Assembly (NCBI GenBank): GCA_004026145.2
Contig: CP034985.2
Location: 12,227,424 to 12,291,423, forward strand
Reading direction: 5' to 3'
From: Takifugu bimaculatus
Lineage: Eukaryota; Chordata; Actinopteri; Tetraodontiformes; Tetraodontidae
DNA: 64,000 nucleotides
Below are positions 46,681-60,149 of this stretch, piece after piece (the stretch's first letter is position 1; every line of letters begins with the position of its first letter). The position numbers and the translations under genes were made by a program. The notes beneath the pieces are model-generated. The model had not been told where the DNA came from, searched no databases, and saw nothing but the letters and a program-made list of their open reading frames with translations.

Positions 46681-48090
46681 TAAAATGATTAATACATCAG
46701 AAAACTCTGAGTAGATTGCAGAGGTGAGGATTCATCTCAAAAGCTCCTGTGATCAAAACGCTCTTGCTCTCATGGCTACCTATTTCAGAGTTTTTGTTTT
46801 TTTCCTTTAATGGGACTCGATCCGGTTGGACTTTTGATTTGTCGCTGTCCAAAACAGGAGGATTCCATTTGCTTGCTTGCTTACATTTGTGCTTCTCACA
46901 TGAGTAAATCGACTTGATGAAAAGGAAAATCTATGAAAAGATGTTCCGCTACATCTCGCTTTTGTTGAGCATATATGCAAAGTGCGGACCTGCGTGCTCT
47001 CAGCCATAGCTGAGTGAGCGCTGGCCGGGCCATCATATGTGTCTCAAACAGAACGGGGAGGAGGACACAGACGGTGATCACCCCCCCAACCCCGCTGCCA
47101 CCACAATAGATAGACAATAGGTCTGTCTGACACTTAAAATATTAAAGAGTGGAATATGCACCGCTACGTTGATCTTCACTATCAATATTTAACATCCTCT
47201 TATGCATGTATGCTGAGTTGTCCAATTTCATTAAGGCCGTTTGTCATCCTGGAGGGCACTGGTCTTGGGCCCTGAGGAGCCCAGGGACAAAGAGATGGGG
47301 GGATTGTGTCACCAGCACCCACGTGGGGGGAATGATTCCTTGCTATATACTGTAGATAATATGCAACCAAGTGTGCCAAACTGATTGTGGATTTAATATG
47401 TTATCCAGGCAGAAATATGTGTCGAAATATGTGTTGAACATACATACATATACTGTTTTTTTTTTGTTTGTTTTTTTTAAACAAAACAGGTTTCCCCCCC
47501 CCTTCATCTCTAGCACGTAATCACGCTTTTCCGATCTGTCAAATCTCTGAGAGGATCAGCGTCTGGTTTTCATTTACTCGGAATTATGCTTTGAATGTCA
47601 TTGTGTAGGTATATGTTTCTTTTTGTGTCATTATGGAGAAAACGTATGAGTTCTTAAGAGAAAGGTGCAAGGAAGTACATAACCACAAATTGTCTATTCT
47701 GTGGCTGTTGCTCTGAGTATGTCGACTAAGGCAACACGGTACACATAGAGCTGTATTTGCAGCCCGTACATTTGTCTCGTGTTTATCACATTTCCTCTAA
47801 CAATACATCTCGATTCCTAAAGGCACAGAATCTCAAATGTGACATTTTAACAACCCTTATTCCTTTCACGCTGCACCATTTCCGTTTTGCACTTTAGTGT
47901 CATTTTCATTCCAAACCTGAATTACCAATTTGTCTTTGTGGCACGGGCAATTTACATGCATCCGTTTCAGTTTTTTTTTATATGCAAAATGCACTAAAGT
48001 GTAGCATTTTTCCCATCACAAGGATATTTTCCTGGGCCTAATTTCATGGTTTTGATGGTGAGTGAGTCTGTCTCGGAGGAACTGTACCTC
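46681..48090. other. intergenic, no gene seen
   Basis: AT-rich with T-runs at 47455-47478. Minus-strand frames at 46807-47117 have no domain. Confidence 0.45.
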
Positions 48091-48099
48091 TTGTTCTCA

Positions 48100-48470
48100 T
48101 AGCTCCTGGGTGACGTCTTGATGACAAGTGTCTTTAATATGCATGGAGAATGGCAGGTCCCACATTTTGTCCCCACAGTTTAGCATGTTGAGGCGAAATT
48201 GCCCAGCATTGAGGCTGCGGTTACTCGGGGAGACAAATGTCAGTAACCATTCACAGAGAGACCCTGGCTTTTTACGATTATTACCTCTGTGTACCACCAT
48301 TAAAAACAGAGTGGGTGGAATTGTCCGTGTGGCACTTTTGGCTTTCCGTGTGGTGGCTACCTTCCAGCAGAAGGGCTTGCAAAGACATTTTCCTCTTATA
48401 CATGTTGTACAGTCATCCCCTGCCAAGAGAGTGAGGCGCGTGTCCGTATAACCCATCTTAGATTACATTA
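48100..48470. promoter_or_regulatory. candidate conserved non-coding element
   Basis: Complex block open for 119 codons on minus and 107 on plus over the same bases. No domain. Mutual openness suggests element-type sequence, not a gene. Confidence 0.3.
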
Positions 48471-51400
48471 CAAAACCATTTATTGTGCGCATAAATATGA
48501 TGTGAGTCTAATAATATAAAGTTTTTCATTTAAGTGATATCTAACCCTGTTTTTAGGAACTTTATAATGACATCTACACAGAGTCGTTAATGACAGAGTA
48601 GGTGCAGGTGTCACCTGCAAACTGAAACCACCAAAGATTCAAATCCAGCTGCACGCTCCCCCCGTGAGAAATTCTTAGTTCCACATGATGATCAAACAAG
48701 TCAATGAATAAGTAAAACTGTGTAGAACATTTATTTCAGTGTTCAATCCAAGCCAGATATTTTATTGCCACTGATCTTTAATGTTCTCTATGATGCAGTC
48801 AATAGCATCAACACTCAATTCATTGGTAAAACAACCTCTGCTCCAGCTTACATTTGTCGGGCTGCTTTAGATACTAGTGCCATTGCTGTTGCTAATACTT
48901 GACACATACTTTGCCTAATTTACTAAAGTACATCGATATCAAATATAATATTGGCCTGAAGGAAGAACGCTGAAGGAAAAGTTGTTGATGTTTTCTTGGA
49001 ATTACTACTAATTCAATCATTTCTGTTACCTTTGGTATCATACATAGCTTGAGCATAGCAGCTCTTTCTCCCGTTTGTCTGCCCCATGTAATTAATAGTG
49101 TGGCAGCAACAAGAGGCGGCAGTATTTGTGACCTTGAAAATCACTAATGAGCTGTTAATCTTCAAATTTAGATACAATAAATTTGCGTGTGTAATAAAGT
49201 CAATCTTCCTCGTTGAGCTGCACAATGTTGCCATTGAAATTTTACATGCTTGAAAAACAAAGATGGACGAGTGGAAGTAAATTAAAGAGCTTCTGATATT
49301 GAGGTTGCAAAAAGACTTTACAGGAAAGAATAATTTTGTCAAGTTTTGAAACTGCTTGTTTGAGACAAAGAGCTCCATCTTTAAACTGCCAAACAACTAT
49401 CGACATTCTTCCAAAAGTTTATGGAACGTGACATGTAAAGCCCAGTTTTTGAAAGCAATTGTTGAACTCACCCTCTGTAAGTATGTTTGACTACCAAATG
49501 AAAATGCCTGGTAGGTTTGTTTTTTAATACTTTGAGTTTTGGATGAATTTAAAGTTCGACATCATGTTTGCTTTACTCGCTTCTTTCACTTTCTTTCCTC
49601 ACCTCTCGGCTCCTTATGTGTCATTTCTCACCCAAATGACACTCTCTGCAGTCCATACAAGCTCAGTCACAAATGTATTCACCTTCACCATCAGCCTCTT
49701 GTGTTTCTCTCACATTTACACACAAACACATACACACACACCTCTCGTCGGCATATCCGCCACACTTCTTACTGGTGCTAATCAATCTTACAATACATTC
49801 ATCATCAGCACCCCACCGCAGGTTCCGTCCTGCTGAGTGAAATCTCATTTAGGCCTTTTTGAATGTTTCACTGCACTGGAAATATGCAATTACATCATGG
49901 ACATGGGGAGACCGGGCCTGGCAGGGAGCAGCCACTGACAATTAGACACCAAACAGACCAGGTGTGAACAGAACTCAACACCACAGAAGAAGAAGAACAA
50001 GATGAAGAAAAGGACAAAGACTACTGTTTATGTAGTGTCTAGCTGTTGTCATGCTGCATTCTTTTCTGGTCCAAGCTTATTTAATCTGCACAAATTCCAA
50101 AATGGAAAATTGGCATGTGGCTCAAAGAGATCGCATTTCAAATTGGGAGGGAAAAGTGTGGCGTTCCAAGGTTTCCAAAAAAATAAATGGTGAAGTTCCC
50201 AAACTCTTATTGTTGTTTAAAGAAGGAGTGTGGATTTTGTGCCATGTTCAAATGCATATCAATCAAAAAGGATTCACGTTTTACACAATTTCCCTATTTT
50301 GGGAGTCTATAAACAATCAAGTTTGTTTATACTTTAAAAGCATAATCATAATCAGCAGCAATGTGCATTTGATAGCGTACAAAGTGAATTCAAACCATTC
50401 CAAATTACAGATGTATGTTAATGCAACTCAGTGCTGGTTATTGATTACAGATGGCCTTCGTTTACTTAGCCAGGAAAACAAACTCAAAAATAGTTTTCGA
50501 GCATTTGGTCTCCGCTGATGTAAAGTTCTTCTGACAAAGATCTTATATTGTCGATTCATGTTGTTGTTTAATGTTTTATCAAATCCTGTTTAGAAAGAAA
50601 TACATCTTATCTTTCCATATTTTATTTTAACTTGAGTATATTTCTGGATATGTTTTATCAAAACTTGATGGGAAGATGATCTCATCAGAATAAAGAGCAA
50701 ATGCGGGAGTATAAATGAACCAATGGTCCTTGGCTGGGGATTTAAACCTATAGTGGTCTGAGTTTTGTGAATTAGATGAAATGAAGACAAATGAGTAACA
50801 TTTGCTAGATTGCAGTGTTAAATTCAGGAGTGAGGTCTAATCGAGGCTTAATAAACAGATACAAACCACCTACTTATTGGTGTTCAACCCAGGCCACAGC
50901 TCAGCCAGCATCATTTATAGATGCCAAGGAGCAAAAGCTCCACACGTGACACAGCAGGCCTCAAAAGTCACCTCTGTCATGGTTCAGATCATCTTTGTGC
51001 CCAGTAATGCCATCACCTTTGGGTATTTTCAGACAGAGAGTGTGGTATATCAGCAGGAGCATTTCAGGCAACTCTTAATGTGTTGTAAAGAATTTTGAGA
51101 TACTTCAGCTCTTTCCCCATCTGAGCAAAACATGAAGATGGTGCAATCATGAATAATTTTAACATTAGAAGCAGTGCACGTTATGACAATCTGCACAGCT
51201 AGCAGAGAAACTTCAGCGACCTCAGATTCATTATGACTTTTCTCCCTGCTTGGTTCAAGAAAGGAAAGGAAGCATTTGCCATCAGGCTTGTCTCCCACAT
51301 AACCGCAGTTGACAAGGTCCCTTTGCTCTGTGACAATGCAAAGACTGGTGTCCTTCAGATATATTTGTGTGCATGTGTCTGCATTGTCTGTCTATATATG

Positions 51401-51480
51401 CGTAAATGAGTGTGAACGGTAAGCACATGGAGAGCTCTGACATATGATTGTGAATAAGCATGCAAAGTAGATATCTTTAC
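48471..51480. other. intergenic, no gene seen
   Basis: AT-rich. A 155-codon plus-strand frame at 50051-50518 is the longest AT-rich frame in the window but has no domain and no splice context. A short CA-rich stretch lies at 49715-49745. Confidence 0.45.
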
Positions 51481-51606
51481 AGCGCAGGTGTGTGTGTCCG
51501 TGCATGCGTGAGTGTGCGCAGGGTTCACAGGCCCAGGCTTTGACATTCACGCTACACCACCTACGCACTGGGGTCCCATCTCGGGGTCATTTACATATCT
51601 TTGAAA

Positions 51607-51751
51607 GACAGATTGAAAAGAAAGAGAAAGGAGGGAACCTGATGGGCGAAGGGAGGGAGGGTGGCGAGAAAAGAGGAGGGGGGGAAGAGATAGATGGAGA
51701 GAAAAAGGGTGATAGAGAGGGTGAGAAAGAGGGGAAAAAAGAGAGAAGGAC
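51607..51751. repeat. purine-rich (GA/GGA) low-complexity tract
   Basis: About 145 bases of nearly pure A/G on the plus strand; generates a Lys/Glu/Gly-rich artificial frame. Confidence 0.9.
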
Positions 51752-51819
51752 CAAGCCCGAAGATTACATTCCCCCCCATCTAGAAAATGAGGGGAAAAGG
51801 CAGGGTGTGTAGGGGCCTA

Positions 51820-52060
51820 CTGGGAGGATCCTTATTCATATTTGTGTGTGAATTGTTTATCACGGTGACAGAAGCGTGCCAGGGCTGAGATAAAGGCAGC
51901 GCTCCATCACGGGGCTGTGACAGCGGGAGGACACGCCGCACACTCACCGCAGCAGCCCCAGAAATATTATTAATAGATGCTGACTTGATTTGCCACGATT
52001 GCAGCGTCTTGGCACCGCTTGATTGTGGCCTGTGAAGTTCCGTCCAAAGGGGAAGCTATT
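51820..52060. promoter_or_regulatory. candidate conserved non-coding element
   Basis: Complex sequence with CTTATTCATATTTG, TGTTTATCACGG, AATATTATTAATAG and a CpG-bearing middle (GACACGCCGCACACTC). Not repetitive and not open for long in any frame, which favours regulatory function. Confidence 0.35.
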
Positions 52061-54100
52061 TTTCATGAAGTGACAGAAGTCTTTGCGTTTTCTATCCCTC
52101 CCCATCACCGCCACCACTCCTCCTCTCCCCCCTTCCTTCCCCTCCTCCTTTCAGTTCAGCAGTTGCATCTCTTTCCAAAGAGCTGATATGCAAGGCTGCT
52201 TATTATGAGAGTGGTGTCAGATTTAGACGGGAAAAAGCCAGACAGGAAGCGGGAGAAATAGTCGCTCCTTTGATGGGATGGCCTGTGAGATGGCCCGTAG
52301 ATGATATCTGGTGCCGTGTGTACCAACCATGCCACGCAACTTCAGTGGTTTGAAGCAATATCACAGCTTTAGGAATATGGGAAAATTTGTTATCACATGT
52401 GCACATGCATAAATTCATAACTTTGCATCGAGCTTGTAAACAGATTTCTTCTTATATAGATGCATGTACACATTCATGTCATGAGGAGCAATGGTGCACA
52501 TATTAGATGGCCTGTCCTCGATGACAAGTTAAATTAGAGTGGGAAGTTCTAAATCCTGTATTCAGATCATCGGAAGTATGATATTTCCCCCTGATGCTGC
52601 TCACCTTCGACCTTCAACTGGTGTGGGAGGTGTGCTTTCACTTACACTCTCTAGTTAAACCACTTGGTGGGTGTAAGCATGTGCAGCCATGAGAGGGCAT
52701 TGCAGTCCCAGATGTGTGAGGAAAGTGTGAGTAAACTTCTTTTCTTCAGTCAAAGTTCACCTTAGACTCATACTGTCTTTGACAAATGGGTTTGCAAATC
52801 TGATTTGAATTTCAATCCCGGCCCACCAACAAGTTTCATGGGCCCCCATCGGTGCCTAAGTGCAAAAACTACAGGGGAAAGGATATCTGGCAAAAAAATA
52901 AAAAGATGGATTTCTTTGCATTGAAGAATACAATCTCAAACCGCAGACAAGCCAACATGAGGGGAGTTGAAACGTGGTGAGTACAGTAACTGTAGACCGC
53001 TGCCATAACGGCCCCATTCGCCTCACCCTCTCTGACCTTGTTTGCTTATCAAAACGACCATGAGATCAAAACATGACAGAGTTTCTCACTCTTACACACA
53101 CATGCAAATACATACACCTGTGTCAGGCAACCGCAAGCTCTGTCCTCATTGGCGTGGAGACAGGAAATCGCTGCGGTCTCTCTCGCACACACACACACGC
53201 ACACACACACACAAATGCACAGAGTAGGTGAGTGTTGTGCTGATGGGGCCCTAACTTCACACAGGATGTTCGCTTGTCTCTGTACAGCCCTTATCTTCAG
53301 TGTGCTGCACTGCTACTGCAGCCCAGAGGCCGCAGTGTGGGTGTGACACCTGCCAGGGAAAGAGGGGGGTGAGGGGGAGGGAACCAGAGGGTTGACAGAA
53401 CAAACCAGGAGATGAAGAAAGTGAGATAACTTGCCACCTTTTACGTTTTCAGAAAATGCATTCATGAGGTGATGCAGAATCAACTCACATTTAAGTTCTT
53501 CTCGGTCTGTGTTTTGGAGCAGAGCCACATGCTCGTTTCAACAGCTGGATGCAACTATGGCAACTAAGAGAGCTCAACACATTGCCACTTACAATATATG
53601 TAAACACAACACTGGAAAAATTACAAAAGCATCAATTTCACAATGTGCGATTCTTAGAATGACTCAAAAATGCAAAAACAGCCAATCAGCAAAGCAAAAC
53701 CAGTGGCATTAGTTTAAGCTTAGAGTTTACTTGCTTTTGGTGCATGTTATTTAAAGTAACTTAATGATATTGCGAGATAATAACAGATCATGGTTGTCTT
53801 GTCGCTCACTTTTAAGAACCCTCCCAAAAATCCGCATAATCATTTTCAGCTGCGCTTCTGTGTTTGTTGCTGTGTTTTCTTTAGTATTGAAGAAAAATCC
53901 TCTTAATCTGTTAGTCTATTATTAGTTTACCTGTGTTAAGTGCAGAAGGTTGTGTCGTGTTGTCCTGTTTACTATAGGTTATGCCTGCATTCATGCAAGC
54001 TATTGTTTTTTTCCCTTTTTTAGCATTGTGCCAATACATCTCCCCTCACTGCATTGCCACACATGCATTGGAAAACTGCAAGAGCTCCATTCAGCCTTCA
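52061..54100. other. intergenic, no gene seen
   Basis: Pyrimidine-rich at 52090-52155, then a possibly conserved piece at 52180-52420; otherwise AT-rich. A CA microsatellite lies at 53185-53214. Confidence 0.45.
53185..53214. repeat. (CA)n microsatellite
   Basis: About 15 units with one CG interruption. Confidence 0.93.
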
Positions 54101-54690
54101 GAAAATAGTCGTTGTTCAGTATTGGCTGACAAATTAACTCCAATAATATTTAAATCCAGCAGCGGCGGCGGCGGCAGCAGGTCATCTTTATTCGGCATTA
54201 TGCTTTCTGCACTGAACATTGTTTATTCAATCTGCGCCGGTGCTGGCCGCCGTCTACTTTGGAGTGTTCTGTTTTTCAAGCAATCTATTTCTGATATTGC
54301 TCTATTTTCCTGAGACAGAGTGATATTTTCACACTGGCCTGGTAATATTACACAGCCCTTAATGGAATCATGGCGCCTGCACCCCCCCAACCCCCTCCAT
54401 GATTTGAATAAACGCATTCAATTAAATAAAACCTGGAAAACTGTAGCTTTTAATTGAAAGGGAATTATCCTCTATATGAAATCAGAAATGATCTCCAGGG
54501 AGGTAGTGGTGCTTTTCAACAACTCACCAATTAGACACTTGTCTCTTAAATGGAAACTACCTCCAAAGGAAATGCCCCACATTAGGGCTTAATGATTTGG
54601 GCACTTACCAATTACGGTAGCAATGAATTTCTTTTCTCGTTAAAACAAGACATCATTTTATGGATTCATAAAAGCTGCGGTTTTGTATAT
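54100..54690. promoter_or_regulatory. two adjacent candidate conserved elements
   Basis: The first part (54100-54440) is complex with a short GGC/AGC trinucleotide run at 54161-54180. The second (54440-54680) has CTTTTAATTGAAAGGGAATTA, CACCAATTAGACACTTG and TTACCAATTACGGTAGC. Non-repetitive, AT-rich, rich in homeodomain cores. No coding frame of note. Confidence 0.38.
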
Positions 54691-57600
54691 ACCGTCACGG
54701 CCGCGGTGGGGGAACACTGAAAGAGAGCGTGCCTCCTGTCCTCTGACATTATTATTCTAGTGATATTAAATGTGTTTAAAGTTTCAGTTATGTCTCTGAG
54801 CAGGGTTTTAAATTGAACTCATGGGAGGTTCCTCTAATATAAATTTAGGATTTAATAATTCACAGATATAACAAATCTATAGGCTACAGTGTTTATACTT
54901 TACAGGAGTATCATATCCATAATATTGACAAAAGAGGGCAGCAGGCAGCTTCTGACCAGTCAGTCCCGCCTCTTTTCAGAGCCGATGAGACTTGGCCTGA
55001 GAGAGTGCAGGCCTGGTTTTGCTCTCTGAAGAAGGCCTTGCACGCCTTCTCCTTTGGCTGCCTGTCTCTGTGAATGACTGTGAGATTGGTTTATTTTAGT
55101 TCATCATCTCCCTCATCAATCTTTTACATGGGACTGCGAAGACGACAAAAGTGAATCACTTATGTGGTCGAAAGTTTCTGGCAGCGAATCGGTGTGAGTA
55201 AACACAAAAGGCTTGCTCTTCCCTTTCTTCTTTAACCCCTCCTCAGCCTCTCTGCCCCGTCACCCGCTCCCACTTTCCCTCTCCCCTCCGCCACTACGCC
55301 CCCATCGCCACCGCTCGCCCTTCTCCAGATATATTACTGCAATGTGTGGATCGAGCCGGGTTTGTGAACTAGGTGCCAGACCACATCTGAGAGGTTGTGC
55401 TGAGGGAGCAGATTGTACTGTGACGTCGTTCTCTCTGTGTCTCTCTGTCAATTCGTCTTCTCCTTTCTCTTCTTGTGAGGTGACTTTTTCCTTCTGCAGC
55501 CTCATCCTGCAGCCACATGCTGCCCACCAGTGCATTTGCAATTCTGCTGACTGGCTACTGTGTTGCAGACTGTGTGGGTGGGAGTGGCCACAGCCCTCCG
55601 ACAGATCTAATCAGGAGTGATTAAAAAGAAGAATGGAAAAATGGAGAGATGAGAGTGGAAAAAAGGCCGTCTCCATTTGGCCTTTTGAATTCAAACACAT
55701 GTCAGATGTTGTAAATGACAGAAGGACTGGACTGCCAGGAGACACTGGTTAGTGAGTTCTTCTCACTGTAGCCTGATATGAAAATGGAAACCACGTTGAA
55801 AACTTTTGCAACTCAACTTGTTCCACATTCCTCATGATAGCACTTTGCATTGAACACTTTCAGAGGGCAGAAGAGAAAAATGAAATGTTCAACTTTTTAG
55901 GCTTTGTGTCTTGTTTGTAAAAATGTAATTATTTATTATCGAAAAAATGGGCATTTAGTAAAAAATCGTCGAAACACACACATCAGCGCAAATCTGACTC
56001 TAATTGTGTTTATATCTGAACGTTTTAACCAAAATGAATAAAGCCTCTGTCATAATCTAAACAATTCTTGCATAAAAATAGACAGAATACTTCTGTGTGT
56101 TTGTACATATTACAGTAGTTATTATCTGGCAGAAAAGAGGACTTCCTTGCTCCTCCAGCCTTTAAATGTCTCCCTTTTTTGTCATCTGTCCTTTCCACTT
56201 CCATCCACATCTTGTTTTCATAAGAATTCCCACACTACAAAAATATACACACACGTACATACAGAACTATTAAAATAATGCAAAGCTTGTATTAATGGTG
56301 TGTCTTTACATACTTATTAGATTAGGTTGATTTTCAGCACAGCCTTGGATTCAATCCCAAGGATGGGGGACTAAATTATGTAGTCTTGTGGAGTTTCCCA
56401 GTGGTCTAAAGGCCTGCCTCTGTGTTATTATGCTCACTGTCGATAGTCAGTCTCACAGGTTCCACATGGTTGAAATCTTTAGGTCCAAAGCCACATAATT
56501 TGGCATTTGACACATGACATTTTGGAATACTAGTTTAGCAAAATACCATTTTTATCTTCGCAAACAGCTCAGGAGAGCCTGACGTCTAAGGACAAACACC
56601 AACCAAAACTTGGCCAAATGACTGTAAAGAAAATTCCATCGTCGGCAAATGGTGAAAACACAACTCTCCAGGAACTTGTGAGTCACCAAACAAACTGTTC
56701 GGCCGCAGACGTGATCTGCTCCTTTCCAATAGGGCCACCGCCGCCCTCGCGCTCCCCGCCTCGCACATATATAGCACACACAGAACACGGGTGCAGGGTC
56801 TGCCAGTGCACATAAGAGAGACGCTTTGAAAAATAAGCCCTCATTTGGGCAGAGTGGATTCAGATGGTTTGGCTACAGCTCAAAGGCGAGCAGCTCTCTG
56901 GGTCAGCTTATTATTTCAATGGATGCAAGGCGCTGATGTTCTCAAGTGTGGCGCACTTCAATCAAGCGACCCAGCAGCTTAGCACATGGGTCAAGGCTAC
57001 AGTCTCATCTATTGGGTGACTGAGGTTTTGACCATACCCTTAGCTATCCCAAAGTTCCTTTTGCAGAAGAAGTTCTGTACTCCAAAGAATAATAATAATA
57101 ATAATGAAAAAAAAAACAAAAAACGAAATTGAATTCAGCTGTGGCGAGGGAATCCCAGATCTGATCAAGACCAAAAAAAAGAAGGAAAAGAAAGAAGAAT
57201 TGCTCAAAGATGCCAGGTTTTTGCAGGAGCGAGGGGGAGAAAAGACAGATGTTTAATTTTCTTCAGTGTGCAAGAGGCAGGGCCTTAGAGGTGTGGATAT
57301 GTGGGGCGGTAGTCTTCTCATGTTTGCATTCTGTCAAAGTGTTTGTGCTAGTGCTGAAAATATTTTTGAGTCTTATTTTTCTCAAACAGAGGGAAGCGTA
57401 ATTAACATAAGCAGACTCTCCAAACAAAAACAAACAATTAAACCCACCACTTGCAAAAAAGTATGGAAGTAATCTTTGTTGTACTGTCTTTATCTTACTT
57501 TTTGGACCGCCTCAAATGATTCCTTGTTATGCGTTGTACTTGTATAAGCATACTTTGCTTTGTTTGGCCGTAGCTGGATTATTACCATAAAGCAATGCTT

Positions 57601-57820
57601 CTCCACTTTTAATGCTACGGCAGAGGGTTTCATAAACACTGGTCATGATAATTGCCCAACAATTGACCACAAATAACAAGAGACACCTCACGCGTAGATG
57701 TTAACACCCATGTGCAGCCACACAAACACACATTCAGAAACACACACACATAATCTACAAATCCACACCAAACAACTAAAGCTAATAAACACTTAGCACA
57801 GCGGAGTGAAACACAATCAC
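54691..57820. other. intergenic, no gene seen
   Basis: AT-rich with CT-rich low complexity at 55220-55330, which produces the 135-codon plus frame there. The stretch at 56570-56815 is GC-richer with overlapping frames on both strands. An AAT plus A-run tract lies at 57090-57125. Confidence 0.45.
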
Positions 57821-57829
57821 AGCTGAATG

Positions 57830-58660
57830 AGAGCCATCAAGTGTGTTTGACCGAGCCTGCGCCTCTCTGACTGGTCAAAAGCAGCCTTGCGAGAAGGTTA
57901 ACTGGACTATATTTGTTGTTATTCCACGGCGGGCATCTGTTCCATTGCTTACATTAGCAGTTATCGACTGCACCAATATTAGTCATGGCCCCAGTGTAGT
58001 GTAATTCAAATTTACCAAAGCGTACCATCCACCACTATGGTCTGTTTCCCCCTTCTAGCTGTGCCCTGATAGGGTAATGTGGGGTGTAATGATGGCCAAT
58101 TAGCAGGGATCACAAAGCAGGACATGCAAACAGAACCTAGCAGACTAGACCCAGTTAAGATGCGGCCCGTCGCAACTTTGTCTTCCCTGACACTGATCTC
58201 TTATCAGTATCTGACTCCAGAAAGTCGTTCATTTGAGCCCAATGATCTAAAATCAGCGTCGCTGAGTAACATCATTGTACTGACAGTACAGCGGGATCCT
58301 GGACCATGCTGGGCCGTGTCAAACAGTCAGACCACCCAGTTTCTGGCTCCACTGTGAGGCCTTTTGTGCAGCGGCGCAGCCAACACCCTGATTCATAACA
58401 GAGCCAACGGCCGATGTCTGAACGAGTGCAGTGCACGGAGAGTAGAGATAACCTCCAGCATTTTGTGTCGGTAATTGGCCTTGATGAATTGAACAGCCTC
58501 GGAGATTTGCTTGGTGCAAATTGAATAACGGCTGTTTTCCTGCTATTGATGTGGTAGATATAGCAGAATGACCCATGCACATGAGGGACGCCAGCATGCT
58601 TTGAGGCGTGTCCTTGTATATGCCCTTTTCCTATTAGATTGGGTGTCATATTTACTTGGT
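57830..58660. promoter_or_regulatory. candidate conserved non-coding block
   Basis: More than 800 bases of complex sequence, including CTTACATTAGCAGTTATCG, TGGCCAATTAGCAGGGATC and GTCGGTAATTGGCC. Open frames exist on both strands (92 codons plus, 125 minus) but overlap and lack domains. Confidence 0.32.
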
Positions 58661-59650
58661 TACTATCTTGGATTCAAGAGACCCCAGAGCTGCACATCAT
58701 AAAGGAAAAAAAGTTCCTCCTGAATGTTTAAAAAAAAATAAAAATAGGAGGCACCCTCTTGGAATCTTTTGCAAACATTGTGCTTAAATCTGTTTTTTGT
58801 TTGTTGATTTCAATCTAAAAAATACACTTCAATGAGGAAAACAAGGATTTTAAAGAGTTTGAGGGGGGTTAAAGGAACAGGAAAGGTTAGAAAGTAAAGC
58901 GGTGACAGACCATTGTAATATTTTACTGCTAAAGATGACAGTCAACATCAGGGCAAAGCATTCAGCACTGCGCCTTCAAGTCTAATGATCTCCTGATGAC
59001 ACTTGAGTCTTTTTGTGCAAACATGAACAAGTTTTCATTTAACACTGTCAGCCACACATACCAGAATGTTAATTTGTCATATTTATGACAGAAATTGCCC
59101 CAAGGCCACTATGACTGGTGAAAATATATTTGATGACTCTTAAATATGTTTGAAATCTGTTTTGTGTTAGCAGTATTTTCGCCAGAATGCCCACAACACA
59201 AGAAAATCACCCTGAGAACTGTCTACCCAATGTCGACACTTCATCTACAGAATACACAAGTGGCGTCATAAGTGCTTCTTGCACTATGTGTAGCGGTGGG
59301 ATTAACTCATTCATGTACACAGTTAGCGCACGTTATGAACCGACTGCTGCCAATAAAAAACACATGAATGGATTCTCGCCGTTAATACTTAAAGTCTGAA
59401 TGGCATTTGTTGCAACAGAAAATGGAATAGTCACAAATCCCTCAGATGTTTTACAGTTTTAGCAACAGTAAACTTGCCTCATTTTATATACAGCAGCAAC
59501 ACTTGCATCTGCTGGCTAGCATGTGGGCATTTTGCTACAGAATGGAATAAAACATAAAGAGAAGACCACAGAGAGCATATGTAGTGTTACTCATTAAGAT
59601 AACATTTGGATAACATGTGAGTGTTCACCTCTGAACAGATGAGTAACAGA
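58661..59650. other. intergenic, no gene seen
   Basis: AT-rich with an A-run near 58731-58745; no protein-like frame. Confidence 0.5.
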
Positions 59651-60117
59651 TGAGACCTGGAAAAGAGAGGAAAAATATAAATGTCTGTTTAAATGTACAG
59701 GTTTAATCAGTTGTAGCTTCTTCACTGAAGCTTGACAGCGGAAAACCAGCAATTCACAAATTAGAAGAAGTCCACAGCGAGGTTGAACCAGGCTGGGTGA
59801 GTCTGGCAGGATCAGGCAACAGAGTTGGAGAGGGGCAAACTAAGAACAGGCACCGTGAGCACAAGGCACGAGAACAGGAATAACCAAACACGCAAGTCTC
59901 AAACAGTTTCTGAGACAAGCTGTTACCACTGAGGGAAGAAAAAGAAACTGGTGAAGCCAAACGTGTGGACCGGGCTTTTAAAACAGGAGGCAGGTGAAGA
60001 TGATTGTCTGGAGATGAGGAGCAGGTGTGCAGATCATATGACGGGCGTGACCTGGAAACGGCCCTGTCCAGCCTGGAAATAGACAGACAGGGGAAAGGCT
60101 GACAAGAAACAGAAGTA
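59650..60117 (-). mobile_element. probable LTR-like retroelement remnant
   Basis: The texture matches an interspersed teleost repeat I recall in general form: a TTTTAAAAGCC TATA-like core on the minus strand (around 59977-59987), upstream segments such as AGGTCACGCCCGTCATATG and ACACCTGCTCCTCATCTCC, and a downstream end near GATTAAACCTGTACATTTAAA that would supply poly(A) signals. No protein remains; the 132-codon minus frame is incidental. Flanking direct repeats were not identified, so boundaries and class are approximate. Confidence 0.5.
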
Positions 60118-60149
60118 TGTGTGTGTGTGTGTGTGGGGGGGGGGGGGGG
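60118..60149. repeat. (TG)n followed by a 17-base G run
   Basis: About eight TG units then 16-17 consecutive G. Long G runs of this kind are error-prone in assemblies. Confidence 0.9.

Noticed and set aside
50051..50518. 155-codon plus-strand open frame
   Set aside because: AT-rich composition throughout, no domain, no splice or promoter context. Among all frames of 64 kb, one such stretch is not surprising.
51492..51812. 106-codon Lys/Glu/Gly-rich frame
   Set aside because: Translation of the purine-rich tract at 51607-51751.
55213..55620. 135-codon plus-strand frame
   Set aside because: Pyrimidine-rich start gives Pro/Ser/Leu; the remainder is Cys/Ser-rich without pattern.
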